The notes: generated by a model not told the origin, from the sequence alone. 64,000 bases of DNA from Pseudomonas phenolilytica (GCF_021432765.1 NZ_CP058908.1:264001-328000), one strand, 5' to 3'; shown: positions 28,441 through 38,848, counted from the stretch's first letter. Program-made: numbers and translations.

Positions 28441-29166
28441 ATGACCGATACCCTGCACCACGCCGAACACAAGCCGCGTCCGCTGGTCGACCTGGCAATC
28501 AGCATCGTGATTCCTTCGCTGATCCTGATGAAGCTCAGCGGCGAGCAGCGCCTGGGCGCCGATGGCGCGCTGCTGCTGGCGCTGGCCTTTCCGCTGGGCT
28601 GGGGGCTGTGGGAGCTGGCGCGCTATCGCAAGTTCAACTGGATCGCCCTGCTCGGTTTGGTCAGCGTGCTGCTCACCGGGGGCATCGGCCTGCTGCAGCT
28701 GGACACGCAATGGCTGGCGATCAAGGAAGCGGCGGTGCCGGGCATCATCGGCCTCGTCGTACTGGCCTCGACCCGCACCTCCTACCCGCTGATCCGCACG
28801 ATGCTCTACAACCCCAAGGTGCTCAATGTCGAGAAAATCCACGAGCAGCTGGAGCGCAACGGCCAGACCGCGCATTTCGAGGCACGACTGCTGCGGGCGA
28901 CCTACCTGCTCAGTGGCACCTTCTTTTTCTCGTCATTCATGAATTACGTGCTGGCCAAATGGATCGTCAACAGCCCGGCCGGGAGCGAGGCCTTCAATGC
29001 CGAACTGGGGCGCATGACGCTGCTGAGCTATCCGATGATCGCCATCCCTAGCATGGTGATGATGATGGCGATCTTCTTCTACCTGTGGCGCACCATCCAC
29101 GGCCTGACCGGGCTGCGTCTGGAAGACATCATCGCGACGCCCCACGAGCGCCGCCCGGAAAAGTGA
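28441..29166 (+). CDS. VC0807-family integral membrane protein
   Basis: A 241-residue protein with about six hydrophobic helices and the family pattern V-P-G-I-I-G-L-V-V-L-A-S plus P-L-I-R-T-M-L-Y-N-P near 105-130. This fits the uncharacterised VC0807 family named for Vibrio cholerae. No enzymatic motif is visible. It starts 78 bases after the YbhN-like gene and may be in the same transcript. It converges on a tiny membrane-peptide gene on the other strand. Confidence 0.8.
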   Translation: MTDTLHHAEHKPRPLVDLAISIVIPSLILMKLSGEQRLGADGALLLALAFPLGWGLWELARYRKFNWIALLGLVSVLLTGGIGLLQLDTQWLAIKEAAVPGIIGLVVLASTRTSYPLIRTMLYNPKVLNVEKIHEQLERNGQTAHFEARLLRATYLLSGTFFFSSFMNYVLAKWIVNSPAGSEAFNAELGRMTLLSYPMIAIPSMVMMMAIFFYLWRTIHGLTGLRLEDIIATPHERRPEK

Positions 29167-29185
29167 GGCTGACGGCGTGACTCCG

Positions 29186-29272
29186 TCAGAACACCAGCTT
29201 GAACAGGCCGATCACCACGATCAGGCCGATGATGAAAATGATTCCCGCCGTACCACCGATGAATTTCAACAT
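29186..29272 (-). CDS. 28-residue single-span membrane peptide
   Basis: A 28-residue reading frame, M-L-K-F-I-G-G-T-A-G-I-I-F then I-I-G-L-I-V-V-I-G-L-F-K-L-V-F. Apart from Lys3 and Lys25 it is one continuous hydrophobic helix with Gly at 6, 7, 10, 16 and 22. Translation support is strong: a perfect GGAGG lies six bases before ATG. It sits just downstream of the rmlD-like gene with a 94-base gap holding the inverted repeat GGGTGTC/GACACCC (29291-29297, 29309-29315). Function unknown; such peptides often modulate a membrane partner or are type I-like toxins, but no antitoxin RNA is evident. Confidence 0.65.
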   Translation of the reverse strand: MLKFIGGTAGIIFIIGLIVVIGLFKLVF

Positions 29273-29366
29273 GCCGTACCTCCGCTTATCGGGTGTCTGT
29301 AATTTTGTGACACCCGTGCGTCTGGCATGTTCGCAGCACTCCGCTCGCTGGTAGCGCGGCCCTCTG

Positions 29367-30272
29367 TCAGACAGCTGCCGGGCGCCGCTCCTGCCGCGCC
29401 AGCTCGGCCAGCACCTCGGCGAGGTCGGCATGCCAGTCGTGTGCGGTCAGGCCGAACGTCGCCTCGAAGCGGCTGCAATCGAGCACGGACCAGGCCGGGC
29501 GCCGTGCCGGCGTCGGGTATTGCGCCGTGGAGATCGGCGAAAGCCGCGGCACGCGCGCGAGCAGCCCGAGATCGTGCGCCTGGCGGAAGATTTCGCCGGC
29601 AAATTCGTACCAGGAGCAGCGCGGCTGCCCGCTGTAGTGATAGAGCCCCCACGCCAGCGTTCCCTGACGCGCGTAACGGCTGGCCAGCTCCAGCAGCACA
29701 TCGGCAATACGACCGGCCTGTGTCGGACAGCCGACCTGATCGCTGACCACTCCGAGGGCATCACGCTGGCGCGCCAGGCGCAGCATGGTCTTGACGAAAT
29801 TATTCCCGTGCACGCCGTAGACCCAGCTGGTGCGCAGGATGAGATGCGCCGGCAGACGTTGGGCGATGGCCTGCTCGCCGGCCAGCTTGCTCGCGCCATA
29901 CACACCGCCGGGGGCGGTGCGATCGGCTTCGCGATAAGGCACGTGCGCATCGCCGGCGAACACGTAGTCGGTCGACAGGTGCAACAGCGGGATGCCCGCC
30001 TGGGCCGCCGCCGCCGCCAGATTGGCACAGCCGTCCCGGTTGACCGCGTAGGCCTGCTCGGCGTGGCTCTCGGCGTTGTCGACATGGGTATAGGCAGCGG
30101 TATTGATGATCAGCCCCGGCCGTTGCAGCCCTATCTCGCGCGCAATCTGGTCGGCACAGGAGATATCCAGCTGCTGACGCGTACGGCCCAGAGCCACCAG
30201 ACCGAAGCCGCTGGCGCGATCGACCACTTCATGGCCAACCTGACCGCCAGCACCGCATACAAGGATTCGCAT
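29367..30272 (-). CDS. RmlD-like dTDP-4-dehydrorhamnose reductase / sugar epimerase
   Basis: A 301-residue short-chain dehydrogenase of the RmlD substrate-binding family. N-terminal Rossmann motif G-A-G-G-Q-V-G, then N-T-A-A-Y-T-H-V-D-N-A-E, S-T-D-Y-V-F-A-G and catalytic Y-G-A-S-K. In dTDP-rhamnose synthesis RmlD reduces the 4-keto intermediate, but rmlA, rmlB and rmlC are not adjacent, so the gene is solitary and substrate is uncertain. The 280-base gap upstream to sfsA shows no recognisable feature. Confidence 0.8.
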   Translation of the reverse strand: MRILVCGAGGQVGHEVVDRASGFGLVALGRTRQQLDISCADQIAREIGLQRPGLIINTAAYTHVDNAESHAEQAYAVNRDGCANLAAAAAQAGIPLLHLSTDYVFAGDAHVPYREADRTAPGGVYGASKLAGEQAIAQRLPAHLILRTSWVYGVHGNNFVKTMLRLARQRDALGVVSDQVGCPTQAGRIADVLLELASRYARQGTLAWGLYHYSGQPRCSWYEFAGEIFRQAHDLGLLARVPRLSPISTAQYPTPARRPAWSVLDCSRFEATFGLTAHDWHADLAEVLAELARQERRPAAV

Positions 30273-30552
30273 TGTTTCTTCGCCTCATGGGGACGGCCGC
30301 AACGAGCAGGTCATCCGTACCGAATTCAAAGGGCGAGCCCATCGCCCACCGCGAAGCTCGTGTTCGCGCCATAGGGAAAAGGGACGCGCGCCGAGCTCAC
30401 CGCAAACCTGGCTCAACACACCGAACCAGAGCATTCACCGGCTCTTGCGCCGGGCCACGTTGAGGCCAATCGAATCGACCTTTGTTCCGTGGCGGACGCA
30501 TCCTGCTACAAGTTTTCGCCTAGCAGCCGACGAACGCGAGCTGAAACGCCGT

Positions 30553-31281
30553 TCATGCCAGTACCACGCCAGCATCGAGCAGCACGGGCAGCGGTCGCTC
30601 CAGCCGCAACTCCTCGGGCGACAGCCGCGCCGCGTAGGCCAGCACCTGCACACCGGCGTCATGCGCCGCGCGCAGGGCGTCCGCATACAGCGGATCGATC
30701 TCGCGAGCAGGCCGCACTGCCTCGATATCGGACAGGTTCACGCAGTACAGCTGCACCGCGCGTATGCCGGCGCGCGCCAGCGCCGTCAGTTCGCGCAGAT
30801 GCCGCGCCCCGCGCGTGGTGACTGCATCGGGAAACGCCGCCACCGCGCTGTCGGCGAACCCCAGGGTGACACTCTTGACCTCGACATACGCCGGCCCGTC
30901 GGCATAGTCGAGGCGAAAGTCCACGCGACTACCCTCCACCCCGTAGGCCACCTCGCGCCTGAGCCCGCGGAAACCGGCCAGCTCGCCGATCACCCCGTTC
31001 AGCAGCGCTTCCTCCACCAGCGCGTTGGCCCGCGCAGTATTCACGCAGGCCAACCGCCCCTGTGGGGTTTCCACCAGCTCCCAGGTGCCGGGCAGCTTGC
31101 GCCGGGAATCCTGGCTGCGCTGGAACCACACCCGTGCGCCCTCGCCCTTGCAGTTGAGCATCGAGCCGGTGTTGGGGCAGTGGATACACAGCTCCTCACC
31201 GGCATCGGTGACGATATCGGCGAGAAAACGTTTGTAGCGGCGAACCAGCCGGCCCGCCTCCAGCGGGCTGGAAAAGCGCAT
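30553..31281 (-). CDS. sfsA: SfsA DNA/RNA nuclease-like protein
   Basis: A 242-residue protein of the SfsA family (sugar fermentation stimulation protein). N-terminal OB-like region with R-R-Y-K-R-F-L-A-D and C-P-N-T-G-S-M, then a nuclease-like core [19 protein letters not shown]. The D...E-V-K pattern is a PD-(D/E)XK-type active site. Biological role is poorly defined. Its ATG overlaps the aminotransferase stop by one base (TGATG), so the two are coupled. Confidence 0.93.
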   Translation of the reverse strand: MRFSSPLEAGRLVRRYKRFLADIVTDAGEELCIHCPNTGSMLNCKGEGARVWFQRSQDSRRKLPGTWELVETPQGRLACVNTARANALVEEALLNGVIGELAGFRGLRREVAYGVEGSRVDFRLDYADGPAYVEVKSVTLGFADSAVAAFPDAVTTRGARHLRELTALARAGIRAVQLYCVNLSDIEAVRPAREIDPLYADALRAAHDAGVQVLAYAARLSPEELRLERPLPVLLDAGVVLA

Positions 31282-32453
31282 CAGCCCTGCCAGCTCTGCA
31301 GCCCGCGCGCGATCCGCGCCACCGCCTGTTCCAGCCGGGGCAGGTCCTGGGTATAGGCGAAGCGCACATGATGGCCGGCCTGATGGCGGCCGAAATCCAG
31401 CCCGGGAGTGATCGCGACGAACTCGCGCTCCAGCATGTGCTGGCAGAACGCATAGGCATCGCCGCCGAACGCACTGATATCGGCATACAGATAGAAGGCG
31501 CCCTCCGGCTCCACGGCAATGCGGAAGCCAAGCTCGCGCAGCGCCGGCAGGAGGAAGTCGCGCCGGCGAGCGAACTCCGCGCGCCGCGCCTCGAGAATCT
31601 CCAGCGTCGCCGGTTCGAAACAGGCCAGCGCGGCATGCTGGGCCATGCTCGGCGCGCTGATGTAGAGGTTCTGCGCCAGCTTTTCCAGCTCTGCCACCGC
31701 ACCCGGTGGCGCCACCAACCAGCCGAGTCGCCAGCCGGTCATGCCGAAGTACTTGGAGAAGCTGTTGAGCACGAAGGCCTCGTCATCGACCTCCAGCACG
31801 CTGGCGGCGTCCACGCCATAGGTCAGGCCGTGGTAGATCTCGTCGACAACCAGATGTCCGCCATGCGCCTTCAGTGCGGCCGACAGCGCGGCCAGCTCGT
31901 CACGCCCCAGCAGCGTGCCGGTTGGATTGGCCGGCGAGGCGACCAGCGCGCCGACGCTCTGCTTGTCCCAGTAGCGCTCGACCAGCTCCGGCGTGAGCTG
32001 GTAACGCACCTCGGGGCCGACGGGCACCAGCTGCGCCGCGCCTTCGACCAGCCGCAGGAAATGCCGGTTGCATGGATAGCCGGGGTCGGCCAGCAGCCAG
32101 TGCTTGCCGGGATCGACCAGCAGACTGGCGGCCAGCAGCAGCGCACCGGAGCCGCCGGGAGTAATCAGAATGCGTTCGGGGTCAATAGACAGTCCGTAGC
32201 GGCTGGCGTAGAAACCGGCTATCGCCTCACGCAACGCCGGCAACCCGCGCGCCGCAGTATAGCGGGTATGTCCGGCGGCCAGCGCAGCCTGGCCGGCGGC
32301 GACGATAGGGGCGGCAGTGGTGAAGTCCGGCTCACCGATTTCCAGGTGGATGACGTCACGGCCCAGTGCCTGCAGCTGATTGGCCCGCTCCAGCAGGGCC
32401 ATGACGTGAAAAGGTTCGATTGCGCGGCTGCGCGCACTGTAAGAAGCGGTCAT
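31281..32453 (-). CDS. PLP-dependent class I/II aminotransferase
   Basis: A 390-residue fold-type I aminotransferase. The PLP lysine lies in [16 protein letters not shown] near 233-248; A-N-P-T-G-T and the Y near 205 (D-E-I-Y-H-G) are PLP contacts. The [11 protein letters not shown]-terminus is typical of aspartate/alanine-type enzymes. Amino acid specificity cannot be read safely. The ATG at 32453 (M-T-A-S-Y-S) is preferred over a longer frame because it follows AGGTCAG and family proteins begin about there. Divergent from dksA. Confidence 0.9.
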   Translation of the reverse strand: MTASYSARSRAIEPFHVMALLERANQLQALGRDVIHLEIGEPDFTTAAPIVAAGQAALAAGHTRYTAARGLPALREAIAGFYASRYGLSIDPERILITPGGSGALLLAASLLVDPGKHWLLADPGYPCNRHFLRLVEGAAQLVPVGPEVRYQLTPELVERYWDKQSVGALVASPANPTGTLLGRDELAALSAALKAHGGHLVVDEIYHGLTYGVDAASVLEVDDEAFVLNSFSKYFGMTGWRLGWLVAPPGAVAELEKLAQNLYISAPSMAQHAALACFEPATLEILEARRAEFARRRDFLLPALRELGFRIAVEPEGAFYLYADISAFGGDAYAFCQHMLEREFVAITPGLDFGRHQAGHHVRFAYTQDLPRLEQAVARIARGLQSWQG

Positions 32454-32644
32454 CTGACCTACCTGTAGAGGACGAAACGTGGATTCTACCCAAGGTCCCG
32501 GGAACGCTGTAGCCACCGGCGGGTACGGGAGTAGCGCACCCCGATCCGATCTGGTAAGTTCGCCCGCTTGCAGCCGCAGGGCCGGCACGGGCCGGCAGGG
32601 ACATATCATCCTGCGCAAATGGACATAGCGAGAGGCGTTCATCC

Positions 32645-33091
32645 ATGCCCATTACCAAAGCAACACCGTCGAGCAAGCAACTGATTCGCGCCTTCGAGCC
32701 CTACAAGGAAACCAAGGGCGAGGAATACATGAGCGACAAGATGCGCGCTCACTTCACCGGCATCCTCAACAAGTGGAAGCAGGAGTTGATGGAGGAAGTC
32801 GATCGCACCGTGCACCACATGCAGGACGAAGCGGCCAACTTCCCCGATCCGGCCGACCGCGCCAGCCAGGAAGAAGAATTCAGCCTGGAACTGCGTGCTC
32901 GCGATCGCGAGCGCAAGCTGATCAAGAAGATCGACGAGACGCTGCAGCTGATCGAAGACAACGAGTACGGCTGGTGCGACTCCTGCGGTGTCGAGATCGG
33001 CATCCGCCGGCTGGAAGCCCGGCCCACCGCCACGCTGTGCATCGACTGCAAGACGCTGGCGGAGATCAAGGAAAAGCAGATCGGTTCCTGA
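32645..33091 (+). CDS. dksA: RNA polymerase-binding transcription factor DksA
   Basis: A 148-residue ppGpp cofactor that binds the RNA polymerase secondary channel. Coiled-coil tip residues D-P-A-D-R-A (the D-x-x-D-x-A motif) lie near 77-82, and the four-cysteine zinc finger reads C-D-S-C (about 114-117) and C-I-D-C (about 135-138). Full length. GAGGCG precedes the ATG. gluQ follows, the usual pseudomonad order. Confidence 0.97.
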   Translation: MPITKATPSSKQLIRAFEPYKETKGEEYMSDKMRAHFTGILNKWKQELMEEVDRTVHHMQDEAANFPDPADRASQEEEFSLELRARDRERKLIKKIDETLQLIEDNEYGWCDSCGVEIGIRRLEARPTATLCIDCKTLAEIKEKQIGS

Positions 33092-33098
33092 TCCCGAA

Positions 33099-33118
33099 CG
33101 GGGCGCTACGGCGCCCCG
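33099..33118 (+). terminator. GC-rich hairpin between dksA and gluQ
   Basis: CGGGGCGC (33099-33106) pairs with GCGCCCCG (33111-33118) around TACG, right after the dksA stop; the trailing CTTCATTT is only weakly T-rich. Likely a partial terminator. Confidence 0.5.
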
Positions 33119-33139
33119 CTTCATTTCCAGCCCGCCGCC

Positions 33140-34039
33140 ATGACCTCATCCCGCCCCGCTGATCGCTACATCGGCCGCTTCGCGCCGACGCCCAGCGGTT
33201 ATCTGCACTTCGGCTCGCTGTTTGCCGCTCTCGCCTCCTACCTCGACGCCCGCGCCGTTGGCGGCGACTGGCTGCTGCGCATGGAAGACATCGATCCGCC
33301 ACGGGAAATGCCCGGCGCTCAGGCCGCGATTGTCGAAACCCTGCGCCGCTACGGTTTCGCCTGGGACGGCGCCATGCTGCGCCAGAGCCAACGCCAGGCC
33401 GCCTACCAGGCGGCCATCGAGCACTTGCTGGACGCCGGCCTGGCCTATGCCTGTACCTGCTCACGCAAGCAGCTGCAGGCATACCCCGGCGCTTATCCGG
33501 GTTTCTGCCGCGATGCCGGCCACGACCCGCGTGACGCCGCGATCCGCCTGCGCGTACCGGATCGCGAGTACCACTTCTGCGATCGCGTGCAGGGCGAGTA
33601 CCGCCAGCACCTGGGCCGCGAGGTCGGTGACTTCGTCATCCGTCGGCGTGACGGTCTGGTCGCCTATCAACTTGCCGTGGTGCTCGACGATGCCTGGCAG
33701 GGCGTCACCGACGTGGTGCGCGGGGCCGATCTGCTCGACTCCACGCCGCGCCAGCTGTATCTGCAGGAACTGCTCGGTCTACCGCAGCCGCGCTATCTGC
33801 ACCTGCCATTGATCATCCAGCCGGACGGCCACAAGCTGGGCAAGAGCTACCGCTCGCCACCGTTGCCCCCCGACGAGGCCAGCCCGTTGCTGTTGCGCGC
33901 GCTACGCGCTCTTGGCCAGCAACCAGCCGCCGAACTCGCCGGCGCCCCGGCGGCAGCGATTCTCGCCTGGGCGGTCGCGCACTGGGACGCCGGGCGCATC
34001 CCGCGCACCCGCTCACTGGCCGAGGCGCAGCTGCGGTAG
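33140..34039 (+). CDS. gluQ: Glutamyl-Q tRNA(Asp) synthetase
   Basis: A 299-residue truncated GluRS paralogue (YadB) that attaches glutamate to queuosine in the tRNA-Asp anticodon. The catalytic domain starts R-F-A-P-T-P-S-G-Y-L-H-F-G-S (HIGH equivalent, about 13-26) and ends with K-L-G-K-S (KMSKS equivalent, about 234-238). It has no anticodon-binding domain, as expected. Zn ligands C-T-C and C-R near 112-130 are present. Follows dksA; cbrX-cbrA-cbrB follow. Confidence 0.95.
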   Translation: MTSSRPADRYIGRFAPTPSGYLHFGSLFAALASYLDARAVGGDWLLRMEDIDPPREMPGAQAAIVETLRRYGFAWDGAMLRQSQRQAAYQAAIEHLLDAGLAYACTCSRKQLQAYPGAYPGFCRDAGHDPRDAAIRLRVPDREYHFCDRVQGEYRQHLGREVGDFVIRRRDGLVAYQLAVVLDDAWQGVTDVVRGADLLDSTPRQLYLQELLGLPQPRYLHLPLIIQPDGHKLGKSYRSPPLPPDEASPLLLRALRALGQQPAAELAGAPAAAILAWAVAHWDAGRIPRTRSLAEAQLR

Positions 34040-34136
34040 CCCCGACTCGCCGCCAACCTGAAGGTTTTGCCTGCCGCCGGTGGCTTGCCGCTTGCGGCTG
34101 CTCTACCATCGACGCACTTCCGACACGAGACCCGGC

Positions 34137-34313
34137 ATGTACATCTACCGACTGGTGCTGCTCCTGGTGGTGGGAATCTATCTGTTTTCCCCGGCGATCA
34201 TGGACTGGTGGATCGACCCCAACGGTGCCTGGTACCGACCCTACCTGCTGTGGCTGATCCTCATCGTGGTGACCTTCATTCTCCAGAGCCAACGCGATGC
34301 AGACGAGCTTTAG
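34137..34313 (+). CDS. cbrX: Small membrane protein CbrX
   Basis: A 58-residue protein with two hydrophobic segments: L-V-L-L-L-V-V-G-I-Y-L-F (about 6-17) and Y-L-L-W-L-I-L-I-V-V-T-F-I (about 37-49), with W-W-I-D-P-N-G-A-W-Y-R-P between. Its 3' end overlaps cbrA by 17 bases in another frame. A small translationally coupled open frame named cbrX occupies this place in P. putida; size and overlap match. The ATG at 34137 has only a weak ribosome site (GAG). Confidence 0.85.
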   Translation: MYIYRLVLLLVVGIYLFSPAIMDWWIDPNGAWYRPYLLWLILIVVTFILQSQRDADEL

Positions 34314-37251
34314 CCTCAGCCATCTGGTGCTGATCAGCGCCGCCTATCTGCTGGCGCTGTTCGGCGTCGCCTGGGTCAGCGAGCGCGGCATCATCCCGCG
34401 TTGGATCATTCGCCATCCGCTCACCTACACCCTTTCGCTGGGCGTCTATGCCAGCGCCTGGGCCCTCTACGGCACCGTCGGGTTGGCCTATCAGTACGGC
34501 TACGGCTTTCTCGCCACCTACTTGGGGGTGTGCGGCGCGTTCCTGCTGGCGCCGGTGCTGCTCTATCCGATTCTGCGCATCACCCGTACCTATCAGCTGG
34601 CGTCGCTGGCCGACCTGTTCGCCTTCCGCTTCCGCAGCACCTGGGCCGGCGCGCTGACCACGGTGGTGATGCTGATCGGCATGCTGCCGCTGCTGGCCCT
34701 GCAGATTCAGGCGGTGGCCGATGCCATCGGCATTCTCACGCTGGAGCCGATGCAGGAGCGTGTCGCGCTCGGCTACTGCGTCCTGATCATGCTGTTCACC
34801 ATCCTGTTCGGTGCACGCCACATCGCCGCCCGCGAAAAGCACGAAGGGCTGGTGTTCGCCATCGCCTTCGAATCGGTGGTCAAGCTGCTGACCTTCGGCA
34901 CGATCGGGCTGTACGCGCTCTATGTGGTCTTCGGTGGGCCGCACCAGCTGGAAATCTGGCTGCTGCAGAATCAGTCGGCGCTGCAGGCCCTGCACACGCC
35001 GCTGCAGGAAGGCCCGTGGCGCACGCTGCTGCTGGTGTTCTTCGCCTCGGCCATCGTGATGCCGCACATGTATCACATGACCTTCGCCGAGAACCTCAAT
35101 CCGCGCGCGCTGGTCAGCGCCAGCTGGGGCCTGCCGCTATACCTGCTGCTGATGAGCCTGGCGGTGCCGCTGATCCTCTGGGCCGGCCTCAAGCTCGGCG
35201 TGCGGACCAACCCGGAGTACTTCACCCTCGGCCTCGGCCTCACCGCGCAGAACGATGCCCTCGCGCTGATCGCCTTCATCGGCGGGCTGTCGGCTTCCAG
35301 CGGACTGATCATCGTCAGTACCCTTGCGCTGTCAGGCATGGCGCTCAACCACCTGGTGCTGCCGCTCTATCAGCCGCCCAGCGAAGGCAATATCTACCGC
35401 TGGCTGAAATGGACGCGGCGCAGCCTGATCTTCGCCATCATCATCGCCGGCTACGGCTTCTACCTGCTGCTGGGCGCCGAGCAGGACCTGTCCAACCTCG
35501 GCATCGTCGCCTTCGTGGCCACCCTGCAGTTCCTCCCCGGCGTGCTGTCGGTGCTCTACTGGCAGACGGCGAACCGGCGCGGCTACATCACCGGCCTGCT
35601 GGCCGGCATCGCCGTCTGGGTGGTGACCATGCTGCTACCGTTGGTGGGCAATCTGGATGGCTTCTACATCCCGCTGTTCAACGTGGTCTACGTGCTCGAC
35701 GACACCAGCTGGCATCTGGCGGCGATCGCCTCGCTGGCGGTCAACGTGCTGGCCTTCACCCTGGTGTCGCTGTTCACCGACACCAGCACCGAGGAGCAGA
35801 GCGCGGCCGAGGCCTGCGCCGTGGAGAACGTGCGCCGGCCGCAGCGGCGCGAGCTGATGGCCGCCTCACCACAGGAATTCGCCACCCAGCTGGCCAAGCC
35901 ACTCGGCGCCAAGACCGCGCAGCGCGAAGTCGAACAGGCACTGCGCGATCTGCAGCTGCCATTCGACGAGCACCGCCCGTACGCCCTGCGGCGCCTGCGC
36001 GATCGTCTCGAAGCCAATCTCTCCGGCCTGATGGGACCGAGCATCGCCCAGGACATCGTCGAAAACTTCCTGCCCTACAAGAGCGCTGCCGAAGGCTACG
36101 TCACCGAGGACATCCACTTCATCGAGAACCGGCTGGAGGAATACCACTCGCGCCTGACCGGACTCGCCGCCGAACTCGATGCGTTGCGCCGCTACCACCG
36201 GCGAACGCTGCAGGAGCTGCCGATGGGGGTCTGCTCGCTGGCCAAGGATCAGGAAATCCTCATGTGGAACAAGGCGCTGGAAGAACTCACCGACATCCCG
36301 GCGCTACAGGTGGTCGGCTCGCGCCTGCCGTCGATCGGCGAGCCGTGGAAAAGCCTGCTGGAGGGCTTCATTCAGCAGCCAGACGAGCACCTGCACAAGC
36401 AGCGCCTGTCGTTCAACGGTCATCGTCGCTGCCTCAACCTGCACAAGGCGGCGATCGCCGAGCCGCTGGCACCGGGTAACAGCGGCCTGGTGCTGCTGAT
36501 CGAAGACCTCACCGAGACCCAGGAGCTGGAAGACCGCCTGGTGCACTCCGAGCGCCTGGCCAGCATCGGCCGCCTCGCCGCTGGCGTCGCCCACGAAATC
36601 GGCAACCCGATCACCGGCATCGCCTGCCTGGCGCAGAATCTGCGCGAGGAGCGCGAGCACGACGCCGAAATCACCGAGGCGAGCAACCAGATCATCGAGC
36701 AGACCAAACGCGTGTCGCGCATTGTCCAGTCGCTGATGAGCTTCGCCCATGCCGGCGAGCGCCAGCAGCGCGCCTACCCGGTGAGCCTGGCGCAAATCAC
36801 CCAGGAAGCCATCGCCCTGCTGTCGCTGAACAAGAACCGCACCGAGGTACAGTTCTTCAATCTCTGCGAACCCGAGCACCTGGCCGAAGGCGATCCGCAG
36901 CGCCTTGCCCAGGTGCTGATCAACCTGCTGTCCAACGCCCGCGATGCCTCGCCGCCGGGCGGCATCATCCGCGTCAGCAGCGAAGTCGCCGAGCAGTCTG
37001 TGTATCTGATCGTCGAGGATCAGGGCAGCGGCATCTCCAAGGAAATCCAGGGGCGGCTGTTCGAGCCATTCTTCACCACCAAGGACCCGGGCGAAGGGAC
37101 CGGCCTAGGGCTTGCGCTGGTCTATTCGATCGTGGAAGAGCATTATGGCCAGATCGATATCGACAGCCCGGCCGACCCGATAGCACAGCGCGGCACCCGT
37201 TTTCGCATCACCCTGCCGCGGCATGTCGAAGTGCCACATGCCGTAAGTTGA
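34297..37251 (+). CDS. cbrA: Sensor histidine kinase CbrA
   Basis: A 984-residue sensor for carbon/nitrogen balance that phosphorylates CbrB. The first ~500 residues form a sodium:solute symporter (SLC5)-like domain with about 13 helices; a STAC-type linker and PAS domain follow (about 560-740); then HisKA with V-A-H-E-I-G-N-P-I at His766 and HATPase with L-S-N-A-R-D-A, D-Q-G-S-G-I and G-L-G-L-A-L. Unlike RetS, the ATPase motifs are intact. It overlaps cbrX by 17 bases, suggesting translational coupling, and precedes cbrB by 61 bases. Confidence 0.96.
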   Translation: MQTSFSLSHLVLISAAYLLALFGVAWVSERGIIPRWIIRHPLTYTLSLGVYASAWALYGTVGLAYQYGYGFLATYLGVCGAFLLAPVLLYPILRITRTYQLASLADLFAFRFRSTWAGALTTVVMLIGMLPLLALQIQAVADAIGILTLEPMQERVALGYCVLIMLFTILFGARHIAAREKHEGLVFAIAFESVVKLLTFGTIGLYALYVVFGGPHQLEIWLLQNQSALQALHTPLQEGPWRTLLLVFFASAIVMPHMYHMTFAENLNPRALVSASWGLPLYLLLMSLAVPLILWAGLKLGVRTNPEYFTLGLGLTAQNDALALIAFIGGLSASSGLIIVSTLALSGMALNHLVLPLYQPPSEGNIYRWLKWTRRSLIFAIIIAGYGFYLLLGAEQDLSNLGIVAFVATLQFLPGVLSVLYWQTANRRGYITGLLAGIAVWVVTMLLPLVGNLDGFYIPLFNVVYVLDDTSWHLAAIASLAVNVLAFTLVSLFTDTSTEEQSAAEACAVENVRRPQRRELMAASPQEFATQLAKPLGAKTAQREVEQALRDLQLPFDEHRPYALRRLRDRLEANLSGLMGPSIAQDIVENFLPYKSAAEGYVTEDIHFIENRLEEYHSRLTGLAAELDALRRYHRRTLQELPMGVCSLAKDQEILMWNKALEELTDIPALQVVGSRLPSIGEPWKSLLEGFIQQPDEHLHKQRLSFNGHRRCLNLHKAAIAEPLAPGNSGLVLLIEDLTETQELEDRLVHSERLASIGRLAAGVAHEIGNPITGIACLAQNLREEREHDAEITEASNQIIEQTKRVSRIVQSLMSFAHAGERQQRAYPVSLAQITQEAIALLSLNKNRTEVQFFNLCEPEHLAEGDPQRLAQVLINLLSNARDASPPGGIIRVSSEVAEQSVYLIVEDQGSGISKEIQGRLFEPFFTTKDPGEGTGLGLALVYSIVEEHYGQIDIDSPADPIAQRGTRFRITLPRHVEVPHAVS

Positions 37252-37312
37252 GGAGGCAACCGCAGTAGCGGCCTTCCGGTCGCATCGCCTCCAGACCGTC
37301 GAGAGAGTACTG

Positions 37313-38722
37313 ATGTCACATATTCTGATCGTCGAAGACGAAACCATCATCCGCTCCGCCCTGCGCCGTCTGCTCGAACGCAACCAGTACGAGGTCAGCG
37401 AAGCCGGTTCGGTACAGGAGGCGCAGGAGCGCTTCAGCATTCCCGGTTTCGACCTCATCGTCAGCGACCTGCGTCTGCCCGGCGCACCGGGTACCGAACT
37501 GATCAAGCTGGCCGAAGGCACGCCGGTCCTCATCATGACCAGCTACGCCAGCCTGCGCTCGGCGGTGGACTCGATGAAGATGGGCGCGGTGGACTACATC
37601 GCCAAACCGTTCGACCACGACGAGATGCTACAAACCGTCGCGCGCATCCTGCATGACCGCCAGGAACGCGCCAGCGCAACTGCGGCCGCACCGTCCCCGG
37701 CGATCACCAGCACTCCCGCCAGCGCCCAGGGCGACATCGGCATCATCGGCCATTGTCCACCGATGCAGGACCTGTTCGGGAAGATCCGCAAGGTCGCCCC
37801 GACCGATTCCAACGTCCTGATCCAGGGCGAGTCCGGCACCGGCAAGGAACTGGTCGCCCGCGCGCTGCATAATCTGTCGCACCGCGCCAAGGCGCCGATG
37901 ATCTCGGTAAACTGCGCGGCAATCCCGGAAACCCTGATCGAATCCGAGCTGTTCGGCCACGAAAAGGGCGCCTTCACTGGCGCCAGCGCTGGCCGCGCCG
38001 GGCTGGTCGAGGCGGCCGATGGCGGCACGCTGTTTCTCGACGAGATCGGCGAGCTGCCGCTGGAAGCCCAGGCACGCCTGCTGCGCGTGCTGCAGGAGGG
38101 TGAAATTCGCCGGGTCGGCTCCGTGCAGTCACAGAAGGTCGACGTGCGCCTGATCGCTGCCACCCACCGCGACCTCAAGACGCTGGCCAAGACCGGGCAG
38201 TTTCGCGAAGACCTTTATTACCGCCTGCATGTCATCGCGCTGAAGCTGCCGCCGCTGCGCGAGCGTGGTAACGATGTGCTGGAAATCGCCCGCGCCTTCC
38301 TAGCCCGCCAGTGTCAGCGGATGGGCAACGACAGCATGCATTTCTCCCGCGACGCCGAGCAGGCCATCCGTCATTACAGCTGGCCAGGCAACGTCCGCGA
38401 ACTGGAGAACGCCATCGAGCGCGCGGCGATTCTGAGCGAGAGTGCGGAGATAGACGCCACGCTGCTGGGCATCGACATCGAGCTCGACGGCTTGGACGAC
38501 GAATTCGACGAGCCCTGCACCTCGCTGCTGTCGGCGGCCAGCAACGAGCCGACCGAGGACCTCTCGCTGGAAGACTATTTCCAGCACTTCGTCCTCGAAC
38601 ACCAGGACCACATGACCGAGACCGAGCTGGCACGCAAGCTCGGCATCAGTCGCAAGTGCCTGTGGGAGCGTCGCCAGCGCCTCGGCATCCCGCGGCGCAA
38701 GTCGAGCACCACTGCGGGCTGA
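37313..38722 (+). CDS. cbrB: NtrC-family response regulator CbrB
   Basis: A 469-residue sigma-54 activator. Receiver domain with Asp52 (V-S-D-L-R-L-P-G), AAA+ domain with Walker A G-E-S-G-T-G-K-E, sigma-54 contact loop G-A-F-T-G-A and Walker B G-G-T-L-F-L-D-E, and a C-terminal Fis-type helix-turn-helix [14 protein letters not shown]. Its main known target is crcZ, which lies directly downstream here with a -24/-12 promoter and a TGTTAC...GTAACA palindrome. Confidence 0.97.
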   Translation: MSHILIVEDETIIRSALRRLLERNQYEVSEAGSVQEAQERFSIPGFDLIVSDLRLPGAPGTELIKLAEGTPVLIMTSYASLRSAVDSMKMGAVDYIAKPFDHDEMLQTVARILHDRQERASATAAAPSPAITSTPASAQGDIGIIGHCPPMQDLFGKIRKVAPTDSNVLIQGESGTGKELVARALHNLSHRAKAPMISVNCAAIPETLIESELFGHEKGAFTGASAGRAGLVEAADGGTLFLDEIGELPLEAQARLLRVLQEGEIRRVGSVQSQKVDVRLIAATHRDLKTLAKTGQFREDLYYRLHVIALKLPPLRERGNDVLEIARAFLARQCQRMGNDSMHFSRDAEQAIRHYSWPGNVRELENAIERAAILSESAEIDATLLGIDIELDGLDDEFDEPCTSLLSAASNEPTEDLSLEDYFQHFVLEHQDHMTETELARKLGISRKCLWERRQRLGIPRRKSSTTAG

Positions 38723-38724
38723 GA

Positions 38725-38753
38725 TGTTACCGTCCGGCCCATGCGCCGTAACA
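38725..38753. promoter_or_regulatory. Candidate CbrB binding site upstream of crcZ
   Basis: TGTTAC (38725-38730) and GTAACA (38748-38753) form an inverted repeat with a 17-base spacer, about 150 bases before the crcZ start, a proper enhancer distance for an NtrC-type activator. A further GGTAACG half-site follows at about 38769-38775. TGTTAC/GTAACA arms agree with the CbrB motif I recall from the literature; the exact spacing should be compared. Confidence 0.55.
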
Positions 38754-38848
38754 GAATCGGGATCATCGGTAACGACGGTCCCTTTTTTTTCGCCTCCCAC
38801 TTTGCATGAAAAAACTTAACTCCTTGAAAATAAACGATTTTTAAAAAG

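Noticed and set aside
30273..30552. Possible small gene in the rmlD-sfsA gap
   Set aside because: Open frames here lack ribosome sites and family motifs; no convincing promoter or hairpin was seen.
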